Shown in pieces: positions 45,088 through 55,393 of a stretch of 64,000 bases of DNA. A program made the translations under genes and the position numbers. The DNA is from Hydrogenivirga caldilitoris (GTDB lineage: Bacteria; Aquificota; Aquificia; Aquificales; Aquificaceae). The notes under the pieces are model-generated. The model had not been told where the DNA came from. It searched no databases and was given only the letters and a program-made list of their open reading frames with translations. The DNA lies in assembly GCF_003664005.1 (NCBI RefSeq), contig NZ_RCCJ01000001.1, positions 744,001-808,000 of the forward strand, written 5' to 3'. Position 1 is the first letter of the stretch; each line of letters opens with the position of its first letter.

Positions 45088-45993
45088 TCACTTTAGGTTC
45101 CAGATTATTATCTTCCCCCTATCGTCTCCCGATACAAGCTTTTTACCGTCCGGGGAGAAGCGTAGCCTGGTTACGGACCCCTTATGTCCCTTCAACGTTC
45201 CAACGAGTGCGAAGGTCTTAGCATCCCACAGCTTTATAACAGAATCAAACCCAGCGGTTGCTATGAGGTCCCCTTTAGGAGAGTAGTGAACAGTGTAAAC
45301 AGCCCCTTCATGGGCTTTGATTTTAAACAAACCCTGCCTTTTCACCACGTCCCATACTATCAGGTAACCGTCGTTACCAACGGACACGAGCTTCTCTCCA
45401 TCAGGGGAGAAGGAAAGGTCATAAACAAAATCTTCATGCCCCTCCAAAACCACGGAGGAGCCGTCAGGGTACCACAATCTTACCGTCGTATCCTTGCTGG
45501 CTGAAGCGAACAGGTCCTGGGTGGGGGAAAAATCTATGGAGAATATCCAACCACTATGCCCCTCTACTTTCTTTATAAGTTCCCAGTTTACGGCATCCCA
45601 TAATCTTATCTCCCACAGGTCATCACCCGAGGCAAGTCTTTTGCCGTACCTTGAGAAAGAGAGAGCCCTCACGTACTCTTCGTGACCTTTCAGAGTTTTC
45701 ACAAGTTCCCCGTTAGGAAGTCTCCATATCTTTACAGTTCTGTCGTCTCCAGCGGAGGCTATAAAACCCCTTTTGTTTATTGCCACTGATAACACCTGCC
45801 CTTTGTGACTTTTTATCTCAAGTACCTTCTTGCCGGACAGGTCCCATACGCGAATGTATCCGTCATCACCGCAACTGACAAAGAACTTCCCGGCAAGGTC
45901 AAGGTCTCTGACCGCCCCCCGATGGGCATTTATCACCGTTTGAGCGAATGAGAATAAGACAACAACCAGGAGTATAAAAACGCTTATACCCAT
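45088..45993 (-). CDS. Exported WD40-repeat beta-propeller protein
   Basis: 301 residues: a signal peptide (1-18, ending SFAQ) followed by seven WD40 repeats of about 40 residues, e.g. GDDGYIRVWDL, GDDRTVKIWRL, GDDLWEIRLWDA, SKDTTVRLWY, GNDGYLIVWDV, GFDSVIKLWDA and GDDRGKIIIWNL. Seven repeats make one closed propeller with no other domain. It should be a periplasmic scaffold or binding protein; the partner is unknown. GGGGGTAGGT precedes the start. Divergent from thrS. Confidence 0.88.
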   Translation of the reverse strand: MGISVFILLVVVLFSFAQTVINAHRGAVRDLDLAGKFFVSCGDDGYIRVWDLSGKKVLEIKSHKGQVLSVAINKRGFIASAGDDRTVKIWRLPNGELVKTLKGHEEYVRALSFSRYGKRLASGDDLWEIRLWDAVNWELIKKVEGHSGWIFSIDFSPTQDLFASASKDTTVRLWYPDGSSVVLEGHEDFVYDLSFSPDGEKLVSVGNDGYLIVWDVVKRQGLFKIKAHEGAVYTVHYSPKGDLIATAGFDSVIKLWDAKTFALVGTLKGHKGSVTRLRFSPDGKKLVSGDDRGKIIIWNLK

Positions 45994-46025
45994 ACCTACC
46001 CCCTTTATATTGAAGATAGTAAAAT

Positions 46026-47960
46026 ATGAAAACTATGAAGGTGCAAGAAAAGGTAAAAGTTTCCATAGAAGGAAAAGAGTATGAAGTAGAGAAAGGAACT
46101 CCCCTCGGGGAAGTGTTTAGCCTCGCTGGAATAAAGGATGCCCTTGGAGGAAAATTAGGGGGGCGCATAATGGACCTCCAGACACCTATAAAGGATGGTG
46201 GAGAGATTACCCCAATATATAAGGATGACCCGGAGAGTCTTGAGATAATGAGGCATTCCCTTGCCCATATTATGGCTCAGGCTCTCAAAGAGCTTTATGG
46301 TGTTGATAGGGTGCATCTGGGTGTTGGTCCAACTACTGAGGAAGGTTTTTATTACGACGTTGAGGTTGAAGGGCATAGGATAACCGAAGAAGACCTTCCC
46401 AAGATAGAAGAAAAGATGAAAGAGATAATAAGCAGGGACTATCCTATCCTCAGAAAGGAGCTCCAGAGGGAAGAGGCGATAAAACTCTTTGAGCAGCTAA
46501 AGGAAAAGTACAAGATAGATATAATCCAGAGGATACCTCCTGACGATGTTATATCAGTTTACGAGCAGGGAGATTTCATAGACCTATGCAGGGGTCCTCA
46601 CCTGCCCTCAACAGGTAAAGCCGGAGCCTTTAAGCTTACCTCCATTTCAGGAGCTTATTGGCTCGGCAAGGCTGACCAGCCTCAACTTACGAGAATTTAC
46701 GGTATGGCTTTCTGGTCCGACAAGGAGTTAAAACAGAGGCTTATGTTTTATGAAGAAGCTAAGAAGAGAGACCACAGGAGGCTTGGCAAAGAGCTTGAGT
46801 TTTTCATGATAGATGAGAACGTGGGGGCTGGTTTAGTCCTGTGGCTTCCGCGAGGAGCCGTTTACAGGAGAGTTCTTGAAGACTACTGGAAGGAAGAACA
46901 CCTGAAGAGGGGCTACCAGTTTGTTTACACACCACACGTCGGTAAATCCAAGCTCTGGGAGATAAGTGGACATCTTGAGTGTTACAGACCAAACATGTTC
47001 CCCCCTATGGAGATGGAAGGAGAAGAGTACTACGTAAAGCCTATGAACTGTCCCTTCCATATAGCCATATATAAGAGCAGGGTAAGAAGCTACAGAGAGC
47101 TTCCTATTAAGCTTGCAGAGCTGGGAACAGTTTACAGATATGAAATGTCCGGAGTACTTCATGGGCTTCTTAGGGTGAGAGGTTTTACCCAGGATGATGC
47201 TCATATCATCTGCACTCCGGAGCAGGTTGATGATGTGATTAGGGACACCCTTGACTTAGCCTTAACGGTTCTAAGAGATTTTGGTTTTGATGACTTTAAG
47301 ATATACGTATCTACAAGACCGGAAGATGCAATAGGTTCAGACCAGCAGTGGGAGGTTTCCGAGAACGCCCTGAAGAAGGCTGTTGAGGACCTGGGTTACA
47401 GCTATGAGATAGATGAAGGTGGTGGAGCCTTCTACGGACCTAAAATTGACGTGAAGATAAGAGATGCTATAGGAAGGCTCTGGCAGTGCTCAACCATCCA
47501 GTTTGACTTTAACCTTCCGGAGCGTTTTGACATGACCTATGTAGGTGCGGACAATCAGAAACACAGACCCTACATGATACACAGAGCCTTGCTGGGTTCA
47601 ATAGAGAGGTTCACCGGGATACTTCTTGAGCATTATGCAGGTTTATTGCCAGTATGGTTATCTCCAACCCAGGTCAGGATAGTTCCTATAGCCGACAGAC
47701 ACTTGGACTACGGAAATAAGGTTCTTTCAGCCCTTGAGGAGGCAGGTTTCAGAGCCGACATAGACGACAGGGACGAACGGATGAACGCCAAGATAAGGGA
47801 AGCAGAACTGATGAAGATACCGTACATACTCGTTATAGGGGACAGGGAAGCTGAGGCTGGAACCGTCTCGGTGAGAAGCAAGAAAGAAGGAAACTTAGGC
47901 TCAATGACGATAGAGGAGTTCTTGAAGTTTCTAAAAGAAAAGGTAGAGAGGAAAGAGTAG
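46026..47960 (+). CDS. thrS: Threonyl-tRNA synthetase
   Basis: 644 residues. TGS domain (about 1-70), editing (SAD) domain with HSLAHIMAQALKELYG and the DLCRGPHLPSTG motif, class II catalytic core with GAVYRRVLEDYW, zinc-site PMNCPFHIAIYKS, motif 2 RYEMSGVLHGLLRVRGFTQDDAHIIC, motif 3 HRALLGSIERFTGILLEHY, and a C-terminal anticodon-binding domain (SPTQVRIVPIADRHLDYG). Length normal. plsC starts immediately after its stop. Confidence 0.98.
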   Translation: MKTMKVQEKVKVSIEGKEYEVEKGTPLGEVFSLAGIKDALGGKLGGRIMDLQTPIKDGGEITPIYKDDPESLEIMRHSLAHIMAQALKELYGVDRVHLGVGPTTEEGFYYDVEVEGHRITEEDLPKIEEKMKEIISRDYPILRKELQREEAIKLFEQLKEKYKIDIIQRIPPDDVISVYEQGDFIDLCRGPHLPSTGKAGAFKLTSISGAYWLGKADQPQLTRIYGMAFWSDKELKQRLMFYEEAKKRDHRRLGKELEFFMIDENVGAGLVLWLPRGAVYRRVLEDYWKEEHLKRGYQFVYTPHVGKSKLWEISGHLECYRPNMFPPMEMEGEEYYVKPMNCPFHIAIYKSRVRSYRELPIKLAELGTVYRYEMSGVLHGLLRVRGFTQDDAHIICTPEQVDDVIRDTLDLALTVLRDFGFDDFKIYVSTRPEDAIGSDQQWEVSENALKKAVEDLGYSYEIDEGGGAFYGPKIDVKIRDAIGRLWQCSTIQFDFNLPERFDMTYVGADNQKHRPYMIHRALLGSIERFTGILLEHYAGLLPVWLSPTQVRIVPIADRHLDYGNKVLSALEEAGFRADIDDRDERMNAKIREAELMKIPYILVIGDREAEAGTVSVRSKKEGNLGSMTIEEFLKFLKEKVERKE

Positions 47961-48599
47961 TTGAGTGGTTGCCCAACTACCTGGGTAGGTGATTACCTGT
48001 TAAAGCCTTTGTGTCCCGTAGCCAAGTTCGTTTTTGTAAACCTCTTTAAGGTCAGCGTTTACGGACGTGAGAACATACCTCCAAAGGGTCCTTATATAGT
48101 GGCTTCAAATCACAGGAGCCATTTAGACCCTCCGGTTCTAAATTCCGTGTTTCCAGAACCGCTCCTATTTCTGGCAAAAGAAGAACTCTTTAAGCCGCCT
48201 TTTGGCTGGCTCATAAGACACATGAGAACTGTTCCAGTAAAAAGGGGTAGTGGCGATGTAGACACACTGGAGATGAGCCTGGAATTTCTCCGCAAAGGAT
48301 GCAAGCTTGCCATATTTCCTGAAGGGACAAGGGCAAAACCTGGAGAGTTCTTAAGACCTAAACCGGGGGTGGGGCTCCTCGCCGTAAAGAGCGGTGTTCC
48401 GGTTATTCCAGTTTTAGTGGAAGGAACAGACAGGGTGTTCCCAAGAGGCAGTAAATTCCCAAAACCCGGACATCCGATAAAGGTACGCATTGGAAAGCCT
48501 AAAGTATACACTGGCTATGAGGATAATCTAAAGGGCTACAGAAGAGCCGCCCTGGATATAATGGAGGATATTAGGAAGCTTCTTCCTCATCCTTCATGA
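47961..48599 (+). CDS. plsC: 1-acyl-sn-glycerol-3-phosphate acyltransferase
   Basis: 212 residues; adds the second acyl chain to make phosphatidic acid. Motif [10 protein letters not shown] (HX4D), motif [16 protein letters not shown] and [14 protein letters not shown]. One hydrophobic segment near the N-terminus. The start is the TTG directly after the thrS stop with GAGAGGAAAG upstream; no ATG occurs before motif I. The 3' end overlaps cimA by 29 bp tail to tail. Confidence 0.93.
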   Translation: MSGCPTTWVGDYLLKPLCPVAKFVFVNLFKVSVYGRENIPPKGPYIVASNHRSHLDPPVLNSVFPEPLLFLAKEELFKPPFGWLIRHMRTVPVKRGSGDVDTLEMSLEFLRKGCKLAIFPEGTRAKPGEFLRPKPGVGLLAVKSGVPVIPVLVEGTDRVFPRGSKFPKPGHPIKVRIGKPKVYTGYEDNLKGYRRAALDIMEDIRKLLPHPS

Positions 48600-50151
48600 G
48601 TTTATAAACTATGGCGTCCCTTAAGGCTATCCAGGAAGCTTCTATAACGTTCTCAGAAACCCCAACCGTCCCCCACTTTCTCTTGCTATCGCCCGACTCT
48701 ATGAGAACCCTAACCTTTGCAGAAGTTCCGGCAGACTCATTTATTATCCTAACTTTGTAGTCTATAAGCTGCATCTCTCTGAGATTTGGGTAGAATTCTT
48801 CAAGAGCTTTTCTCAACGCTCTGTCAAGGGCACTTACCGGACCGTTTCCCAAAGCAGCCGTATGTTCATCAACACCTTCAACGGCAAGCCTCACAGTCGC
48901 TTCTGAGGTTGGCAGGCTATCGTTCCTCCTTTTGGCGATAAGAACCCTGTAAGCATCAAAGTCAAAGTAGTCCTTCACAAGTCCAAAATGCCTCTTACAT
49001 AAGAGTTCTAAGGAAGCTTCGGCAGCTTCAAAGTGATACCCTTCATTTTCAAGCTCCTTAACCCTTTCAACAAGCCTAAGCAGTTCCGGAGAGTTCTCAT
49101 CTACGTTGATACCGAACTCCCTGAGTTTATATATAAGGTTGCTCTTACCCGCCAGGTCCGAGACCGTTATCTTCCTTCTATTTCCAACGAGGGAAGGGTC
49201 TATATGTTCGTAGGTTAGCGCTTTCTTCATCACAGCCGAAGCATGAACACCACCCTTGTGAGCGAAGGCACTTTCTCCAACGTAGGGCATGTTTCTTGGT
49301 AGGGGCATGTTGGACAGCTCAGCCACAAACCTGGCTATTTCCGTTAGTCTTTTGAGGTTTTCTTCAGGTATGACTTTAAAACCAAGTTTCAGCTGGAGGT
49401 TGGGGATTATAGAGCATAGATTTGCGTTGCCAGTCCTCTCCCCTATGCCGTTTATGGTTCCGTGGACCTGCCTTGCTCCTGCCAAGACAGCCATTATTGA
49501 GTTAGCAACAGCAGTCTCCGAATCGTTGTGAGCGTGGATGCCAACTTTTACCTGGGGAAACCTTTCCGTTACGTGCTTAGTTATATCATAGACCTCATGG
49601 GGTAGCTTGCCCCCGTTTGTGTCGCACAAAACGATCCAGTCAGCACCACCCCTAACGGCAGCTTCCAGAACTGCAAGGGCATACTCGGGGTTAGCTTTAA
49701 AACCGTCAAAAAAGTGCTCCGCATCAAATATAACCTCTTCAACATGTTTCTTCAAAAATTCAACGGACTCATAGACCATATCAAGGTTCTCATCAAGGGT
49801 GGTTTTAAGAGCTTCGGTAACATGCATATCCCAGCTCTTCCCGAATATGGTTACAACGGGCGTACCTGCCTTTATCAAAGCCTCTATCTGTTTGTCCTCC
49901 TTAACCGATTTACCGGGTTTTCTCGTTGAACCAAAAGTTACCGGTTTCGCATGGGAGAGATTCATACCTTTAATCTTTTGAAAGAATAGGTTATCCTTCG
50001 GATTGGCATAGGGCCATCCACCTTCAATGTAGTCTATACCGAACTCGTCAAGCTTTTGAGCTATCCTGAGCTTATCCTCAAGAGAGAAGTTTACACCCTC
50101 AGCCTGGGAGCCGTCTCTGAGCGTTGTGTCGTATATGTAAACCTTTTCCAT
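48571..50151 (-). CDS. cimA: (R)-citramalate synthase
   Basis: 526 residues; condenses pyruvate and acetyl-CoA to citramalate, the threonine-independent route to isoleucine. The start [34 protein letters not shown] and [14 protein letters not shown] are typical of CimA rather than LeuA. Metal-binding [15 protein letters not shown] and the C-terminal regulatory domain (from about 385) are present. Start at the ATG at 50151; a 12-residue longer frame from 50187 is not family-like. The gene follows the thioredoxin-domain gene. Confidence 0.93.
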   Translation of the reverse strand: MEKVYIYDTTLRDGSQAEGVNFSLEDKLRIAQKLDEFGIDYIEGGWPYANPKDNLFFQKIKGMNLSHAKPVTFGSTRKPGKSVKEDKQIEALIKAGTPVVTIFGKSWDMHVTEALKTTLDENLDMVYESVEFLKKHVEEVIFDAEHFFDGFKANPEYALAVLEAAVRGGADWIVLCDTNGGKLPHEVYDITKHVTERFPQVKVGIHAHNDSETAVANSIMAVLAGARQVHGTINGIGERTGNANLCSIIPNLQLKLGFKVIPEENLKRLTEIARFVAELSNMPLPRNMPYVGESAFAHKGGVHASAVMKKALTYEHIDPSLVGNRRKITVSDLAGKSNLIYKLREFGINVDENSPELLRLVERVKELENEGYHFEAAEASLELLCKRHFGLVKDYFDFDAYRVLIAKRRNDSLPTSEATVRLAVEGVDEHTAALGNGPVSALDRALRKALEEFYPNLREMQLIDYKVRIINESAGTSAKVRVLIESGDSKRKWGTVGVSENVIEASWIALRDAIVYKLMKDEEEAS

Positions 50152-50167
50152 AGTTGATAATAATAGA

Positions 50168-51598
50168 CTATATCTCGTCCCTTTCAATCATATTTTCAAG
50201 GGCTTTCAGAAGAAAGACCATATCGTCAGGGTTGTGGTAGGAAAGGTTTACTTCAAGATCAGTGAGAACCTTTCTTGCCTCATCACCGCTTAACCTTGAC
50301 AGGATATACGCCTTTATAGAGACGGAGACCCAGTCTTCATAGGAAGGTTTAAGCTCAAGGATTTTTCTTAAACTCACCCTGTATGTGGGGTTAAACTCGG
50401 ACAGCTCAATAAGAGCGAGACCTAACCAGGCTATATCCCTTCCAAGATTAAGATTCACCCTCTTATTTTTCTTGACGCCGGTGTCGTAGTATCTGTAAAG
50501 ACCCTCTTGAGTCAGGAGGTTCATCAAAAGGTAGTCTGTGCATCTGAACGCTGTATCTAAAAACTGTTTGCTTTCTAGCTTTCTGTAAAGCTCCAGTAGA
50601 GCAAGAATGGCTTTGGCGTTGTCTTCCACTATTATTGCAGTATCCACCGGTGGTGGTTTTCTCCTTTTCCTGTCCTGAGGGTCAAGGTTGTAGTATTCTG
50701 GGTCGGAGACCTGAGCGTTGAAGAAACAACCGCTCTCCCTGTGTAGGAGAAAAGTTATCAGATAGGAGTAAGTTCCCAGAGCTTTGCCTAGAAAGTCTCT
50801 ATCCCTGGTGACACGGTACGCCTCCAAAAGGGCAGGTATCATCAGAGCGTTTACCATAAGGGATTTAGAAGTTTCAAAGTAAAACTCGTACACACGGGTC
50901 CTATCATAAAAATTAAAGAATCCCCCATCTACAGGGTCGTACAGGAACTCTATATCTTTTCTAAGAGAGAAAAGAACTTCATCGGTGAGAAGTGCTCTCT
51001 CAAGTAGGAAATCGTAGGTTAGTGGTGTACTCCACTTAAATACGCTCCCCCTCTTAGAGGGCGAGGAAAAACCACCGTAAAAACTATCGTATCTTCCTTT
51101 CAAATCGGTAAGGAAGTATTGCAACAGGAGCTGGTATGTTTCTTTACCCGGAAGCTGAATCTTGTAAGTTTCATTCTTATCAGTTGGACTTGCTTCACCT
51201 CTGCGAACAAGGTACAGGATTTCCTTCAGGTCCTCAGATTTTACAGAGCCGTGGAATTTCAGAAGAACCTTCTCTCTTTGGTCCAGCACAACTGTTAAAG
51301 GGGTTCCTCTGCCACCAAACTTTAAAAAAAGCTCCCTGTCCCTGTCGCTATCCAGGTTTAGGGGAACAAAGTTTTCGGATATATATGGAGCTATCTTTAC
51401 AAGCTCCTTCTCGTATTCCCTACACCAGCTACACCACACCGCTGAGAAGTAGAGAAATACAGGCTTTCCTGCTATCTCAGCCTCTTTTAGAGCCGAGGGA
51501 TAACTCGTATACCATCCTATATCGGGAGCTTTATCTCTTAATTCCCTTTCACAGCTATGTACAAGTAATACCAGTAGAAGGAGTAAAAGAAACCTCAC
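50168..51598 (-). CDS. Lipoprotein with thioredoxin and six-hairpin-like domains (DUF255/YyaL-like)
   Basis: 476 residues from a GTG at 51598 (a TTG at 51628, four bases after pyrB, is the alternative). The GTG start gives a compact lipoprotein signal, lipobox LVHSC. A thioredoxin domain with active site WCSWC near residue 56 and [22 protein letters not shown] is followed by about 300 residues of alpha-helical repeats ([42 protein letters not shown]), like the YyaL/SSP411 family. It is probably a periplasmic thiol protein; substrate unknown. Operon order pyrB, this gene, cimA. Confidence 0.8.
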   Translation of the reverse strand: MRFLLLLLLVLLVHSCERELRDKAPDIGWYTSYPSALKEAEIAGKPVFLYFSAVWCSWCREYEKELVKIAPYISENFVPLNLDSDRDRELFLKFGGRGTPLTVVLDQREKVLLKFHGSVKSEDLKEILYLVRRGEASPTDKNETYKIQLPGKETYQLLLQYFLTDLKGRYDSFYGGFSSPSKRGSVFKWSTPLTYDFLLERALLTDEVLFSLRKDIEFLYDPVDGGFFNFYDRTRVYEFYFETSKSLMVNALMIPALLEAYRVTRDRDFLGKALGTYSYLITFLLHRESGCFFNAQVSDPEYYNLDPQDRKRRKPPPVDTAIIVEDNAKAILALLELYRKLESKQFLDTAFRCTDYLLMNLLTQEGLYRYYDTGVKKNKRVNLNLGRDIAWLGLALIELSEFNPTYRVSLRKILELKPSYEDWVSVSIKAYILSRLSGDEARKVLTDLEVNLSYHNPDDMVFLLKALENMIERDEI

Positions 51599-51631
51599 AA
51601 GTTTAAATTTAATATGAGGAGGTCCCAAGGC

Positions 51632-52519
51632 TTATTTGTCTGTAAAGCACCAGCTTATAACTGCCATTCTGATAAACAGACCGTTTCTAACCTGCTCCTG
51701 TATCAGGGATTTTTCGGAGTAGAGCAGTGAGCTGTCTATATCTATATCCCTGTTGACAGGTCCAGGGTGCATGAAGAAACCCTTCAGTTTCTTGTGCCTT
51801 TCCTTTGTAAGGCCGAACTGCTCAAAATAACTCCTCTCGGAGGGAATCAGGTTTTCCTTCTGACGCTCTTTCTGAAGTCTAAGCCATATAACAACATCAG
51901 CCCACTCTATACCTTCGTCCACATTATCAAAAACCTCTTTAACACCAAACACGTGAATATCCCTTGGAATCATGGTCTTGGGTCCGGATACAGAAACCTC
52001 AGCACCGAAAAGCCCGAAAAGAGCTGCTCCAGACCTAAAGACTCTACTGTGGGTTATATCACCCACATACAGCACCTTTAAACCTTTAAGGCTTCCGTAA
52101 GCTTCTCGGAGTGTAAACAGGTCTGTAAGCCCCTGCGTAGGATGCTGATGGGTTGAGTCTCCCGCGTTTATGAGGGAAAGTTTAAGGGCATTCGCTGTAT
52201 CCTCGTAGGGGAACAGTATGAAAGGGACCCTGAAGATCACACCCCTGAACCCAAGGGCTTCAAAGGTCTTAAGGGTGTCAAAGAAGCTTTCCCCCTTCGC
52301 AAGGGAGCTACTCTCCCCCAGGACTGTATAAGTTTCCAGACCAAGGGTTCTACACGCCTTCTCAAAGGATATGCGGGTTCTGGTTGAAGGTTCAAGGAAC
52401 AGGAGAACGATATCCCCCTCAAGTCTCTCTTCCTTACCCTCTTTAAAAGAGGAAGCTTTCTTCAGTATCTTTTCAACTTCCTTTTTGCCGATATCCCTGA
52501 CAGATATGAGGCTCTTCAT
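51632..52519 (-). CDS. pyrB: Aspartate carbamoyltransferase catalytic subunit
   Basis: 295 residues; second step of pyrimidine synthesis. Carbamoyl-phosphate motif FLEPSTRTRISFEKA, the INAGDSTHQHPTQGLTDLFTL segment, YVGDITHSRVFRSGAALFGLFG, HPGPVNRDIDID. No regulatory chain (pyrI) is adjacent, so it is a catalytic-only type in this region. Family length about 300. First gene of the minus-strand run pyrB-thioredoxin lipoprotein-cimA. Confidence 0.96.
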   Translation of the reverse strand: MKSLISVRDIGKKEVEKILKKASSFKEGKEERLEGDIVLLFLEPSTRTRISFEKACRTLGLETYTVLGESSSLAKGESFFDTLKTFEALGFRGVIFRVPFILFPYEDTANALKLSLINAGDSTHQHPTQGLTDLFTLREAYGSLKGLKVLYVGDITHSRVFRSGAALFGLFGAEVSVSGPKTMIPRDIHVFGVKEVFDNVDEGIEWADVVIWLRLQKERQKENLIPSERSYFEQFGLTKERHKKLKGFFMHPGPVNRDIDIDSSLLYSEKSLIQEQVRNGLFIRMAVISWCFTDK

Positions 52520-52627
52520 GGCTTGGAAAACTATTTTAGGCCATAGATGGAATGTTTAATGGAAGAAATTCAGGTAACATAGCGGTAACACTCCTGCCGA
52601 ATTTAAAGGTCAGAAGGAGGTTATTCA

Positions 52628-52894
52628 ATGGTTGCCACTCAGGTAGGCTGGGCACCATGGCTCTTTGCACTCCTTGAAAGAATTGAAGGGCTACCCTTTG
52701 TTGAAAGCCTGGAAATTATGGAGCTGTCTTCGGAGGAAGTCAACACTGAATTTTCTCTGAGGATAAGAATATTGGAGGGAACGGACGTAAGCCTGGTCCT
52801 GCCAACTATAGTAGACTTGATAACTCAGGAAAGTTGGAAAGTTTATGAGAGAAATAATACGCTCCCAACCTTTTTCTGGGAAGTAGTAGGTTAA
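52628..52894 (+). CDS. Hypothetical protein (88 aa) upstream of the ATP-grasp operon
   Basis: 88 residues, unrecognised. A Trp-rich hydrophobic start (VGWAPWLFALLERIEGLPFVESL), a central beta-like stretch (NTEFSLRIRILEGTDVSLVLPTIVDLI) and an aromatic end (TLPTFFWEVVG). No cleavable signal is obvious. AAGGAGG is seven bases before the ATG, supporting a real gene. It is separated from the ATP-grasp gene by 66 bp containing a promoter, so the link to that operon is only by neighbourhood. Confidence 0.6.
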   Translation: MVATQVGWAPWLFALLERIEGLPFVESLEIMELSSEEVNTEFSLRIRILEGTDVSLVLPTIVDLITQESWKVYERNNTLPTFFWEVVG

Positions 52895-52913
52895 AAGATT
52901 ATGATATAAATAT

Positions 52914-52942
52914 TTGACAGGTTACCAAATAAGCTTTAAATT
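52914..52942 (+). promoter_or_regulatory. Sigma-70 promoter of the ATP-grasp/transglutaminase operon
   Basis: TTGACA (52914-52919), 17 bp, TAAATT (52937-52942); the -35 is perfect. AAAGGAG follows and the GTG start is at 52961, so the leader would be only about 10-12 nt. It separates the five-gene operon from the 88-residue gene before it. Confidence 0.75.
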
Positions 52943-52960
52943 GATAACAAAGGAGTTTAA

Positions 52961-54448
52961 GTGTTAAAGACTAAGGGAACAATTAAGCAATCAAAACCAC
53001 TGTTTAGGGGTTATTTTAAGCACCTAAGGCAATACAAGGCTTTTGATGAGGTGTTTAACAGAACAGGCAAGCCAAAAAAACATTACCAGAAGGTAGCCAA
53101 CTTCTTCTCCAAAATGTCCAAAGATGAGTTCTTAGAACTCAACAATCACACGAAAATTTCCTTTATGTATCAGGGTGTAACTTTCACGGTTTACTCTGAA
53201 AAGGAAGGTATAGAGAGAATTTTTCCCTTTGACCTTTTCCCACGGATAATAACTCAAAGAGAATGGGAGAAAATAGAAAGGGGACTTGTTCAAAGGATAA
53301 CTGCTCTAAACCTGTTCCTGCACGATATATACCATGATAAGAAGATACTTAAAGATAGGGTTATTCCCTACGACCTCGTTCTGGAGTCTCCCCATTACAA
53401 CAAGGAAATGATAAATCTTGAACCTCCAGGTGGTGTGTACACACACGTATCCGGTATTGACATAATCCGCCACAAAGACGGAGAGTTTTACGTGCTGGAA
53501 GATAATCTACGCTCTCCATCGGGGGTGAGTTATGTCCTGTCAAACCGGTCAACGATGAAAAAAGTCCTGCCCAACATATTTTTCCATTATGAGGTGTCTT
53601 CTGTGAGCGATTATCCTCAGCAACTTCTTGCGATGCTGAAATCAGTCGCACCTGAAGGAGTTGATGAGCCAACCTGCGTTGTTCTGACTCCGGGTATATA
53701 TAACTCAGCCTACTATGAGCACACGTTCTTAGCTCACAATATGGGTGTAGAGCTTGTTGAGGGTAGAGACATGTTCGTTGATAACAACTTCGTGTATATG
53801 AAAACCATCTACGGACCCCAAAAAGTTGATGTGATATACAGAAGGGTTGATGACAGTTTCTTAGACCCTTTGGTCTTTAAACCTGAATCCCTCCTCGGAG
53901 TTCCGGGAATAATGGCCGCTTACAGGGCTGGAAATGTGACTATAGTTAACGCTCCAGGAACTGGAGTTGCTGACGATAAAGCCATATACGCCTATGTGCC
54001 TCAAATGATAAGGTACTACCTTAAAGAGGAGCCGGTGCTTAATAACGTTCCGACGTATATCTGTGACATAGAGGAGGATTTCAATTATGTAATGGACAAT
54101 ATGGAGAAGTTAGTTATCAAGCCTGTTGATGAATCAGGAGGTTACGGGATACTTATAGGTGCTATGGCAACAAAAGAAGAGATTGAAACTTACAAAAACA
54201 AGATAAGAAGAAACAGAAGAAAGTATATAGCCCAGCCGATAATGACGCTTTCCACCCACCCTACGTTTATTGAAGAATCTGGGAAATTTGAACCAAGACA
54301 CATAGATTTAAGGACTTTCCTCCTTTATGGAAAGGATTTTAAATATCCTCTTAAGGGTGGTTTAACTAGAGTTGCCCTAAAGAAAGGCAGTCTTATAGTT
54401 AACTCATCACAGGGTGGGGGCTCTAAAGATACGTGGGTTATGGAATAA
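52961..54448 (+). CDS. Circularly permuted ATP-grasp enzyme (DUF404/DUF407, COG2308)
   Basis: 495 residues, GTG start with AAAGGAG. Family segments: RITALNLFLHDIYHDKKILKDRVIPYDLV, VSGIDIIRHKDGEFYVLEDNLRSPSGVSYVL (with Glu/Asp/Asn metal and nucleotide residues), VVLTPGIYNSAYYEHTFLAHNMGVELVEGRDM and PVDESGGYGILIGAMA (glycine-rich phosphate loop). These proteins are predicted amide-bond ligases acting on peptides or amino acids. The four following genes (alpha-E, transglutaminase-like, two M14) are all on the same strand with gaps or overlaps of a few bases. The natural substrate is not known. Confidence 0.9.
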   Translation: MLKTKGTIKQSKPLFRGYFKHLRQYKAFDEVFNRTGKPKKHYQKVANFFSKMSKDEFLELNNHTKISFMYQGVTFTVYSEKEGIERIFPFDLFPRIITQREWEKIERGLVQRITALNLFLHDIYHDKKILKDRVIPYDLVLESPHYNKEMINLEPPGGVYTHVSGIDIIRHKDGEFYVLEDNLRSPSGVSYVLSNRSTMKKVLPNIFFHYEVSSVSDYPQQLLAMLKSVAPEGVDEPTCVVLTPGIYNSAYYEHTFLAHNMGVELVEGRDMFVDNNFVYMKTIYGPQKVDVIYRRVDDSFLDPLVFKPESLLGVPGIMAAYRAGNVTIVNAPGTGVADDKAIYAYVPQMIRYYLKEEPVLNNVPTYICDIEEDFNYVMDNMEKLVIKPVDESGGYGILIGAMATKEEIETYKNKIRRNRRKYIAQPIMTLSTHPTFIEESGKFEPRHIDLRTFLLYGKDFKYPLKGGLTRVALKKGSLIVNSSQGGGSKDTWVME

Positions 54449-54451
54449 AGC

Positions 54452-55393
54452 ATGCTCTCAAGGATAGCGAACAACCTCTTTTGGCTCGGTAGATATCTGG
54501 AAAGGGTTGAAGACACGACGAGATTTGTAGAGGTTCAATACTACTCGGCTTTAGATGCACCCTTTATACAGAAAAAGGAGCTAACTTTAAACTCAATACT
54601 CTCCATTCTTGGTAACTCAGACTACTACTTCCAGAAATACGAGACTTTATCTGAGGATGATGTCCTGTACACGGCGATATTTGATAGGGATAACCCCACT
54701 TCAGTTTTTTATTCCCTGAGCATGGCGAGAGAGAACGCCAGGACAACAAGAGATATATTGGCTGAGCATCTATGGGAGTCCATAAACCGTTTCTATCACT
54801 ATTTAAAAAACTACAGATTTAACAGGTTTCAGAAAAATCCCTTTGACCTGCTTGATACCGTGATAGACAACTGCTTCATTATCAACGGGATAATAGACAG
54901 GATCATAATGAAGGATATCGGATGGGCTTTTATAAAGCTTGGAATAGACATAGAGAAAGCTGCCCAGCTGTCAAGAATAATCTTGGCAAAGATACAGGAC
55001 ATTGAAAACATGAAAAATCCTACAGAGATAGCGGAACGTTTCCAGTGGAACAAGCTTCTTGAAAGCACCGCTGCTGAAGATATAAAGAGCACACTTGACC
55101 CAAAAGCTACGGACAAGGAAAAAGTTCTTGAAATCCTGATTTTGAATCCCAAATCTCCACGCTCAATTTCCTATAATCTTCAGAGCATTTACAATCTACT
55201 CGTTTTAGTTTCTTTGGATAAAGAGGAGAAGGCGGGAAGCGTGGAGTTTGAGGCAGGCAAACTCGCTTCAAGGTTCAGGTACACAACCGTTGAAGATATC
55301 ATAAACGTGGGAGAAAAGGAGTTTTGCTTAAGAACTCTGAACGATATCTACAGTTTAGCAACCCTGATAGAGAAGAGGTATTTTGTATACTGA
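54452..55393 (+). CDS. Alpha-E domain protein (DUF403)
   Basis: 313 residues, mostly helical. The start MLSRIANNLFWLGRYLERVEDTTRFVEV is the signature of the alpha-E family, where the conserved ARE motif appears here as MARENARTTRDILAEHLWESINRFYHYL. These proteins almost always accompany permuted ATP-grasp genes and are thought to be partners in the same synthesis; activity is not established. It starts 3 bp after the ATP-grasp stop and its own stop shares one base with the next ATG. Confidence 0.9.
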   Translation: MLSRIANNLFWLGRYLERVEDTTRFVEVQYYSALDAPFIQKKELTLNSILSILGNSDYYFQKYETLSEDDVLYTAIFDRDNPTSVFYSLSMARENARTTRDILAEHLWESINRFYHYLKNYRFNRFQKNPFDLLDTVIDNCFIINGIIDRIIMKDIGWAFIKLGIDIEKAAQLSRIILAKIQDIENMKNPTEIAERFQWNKLLESTAAEDIKSTLDPKATDKEKVLEILILNPKSPRSISYNLQSIYNLLVLVSLDKEEKAGSVEFEAGKLASRFRYTTVEDIINVGEKEFCLRTLNDIYSLATLIEKRYFVY

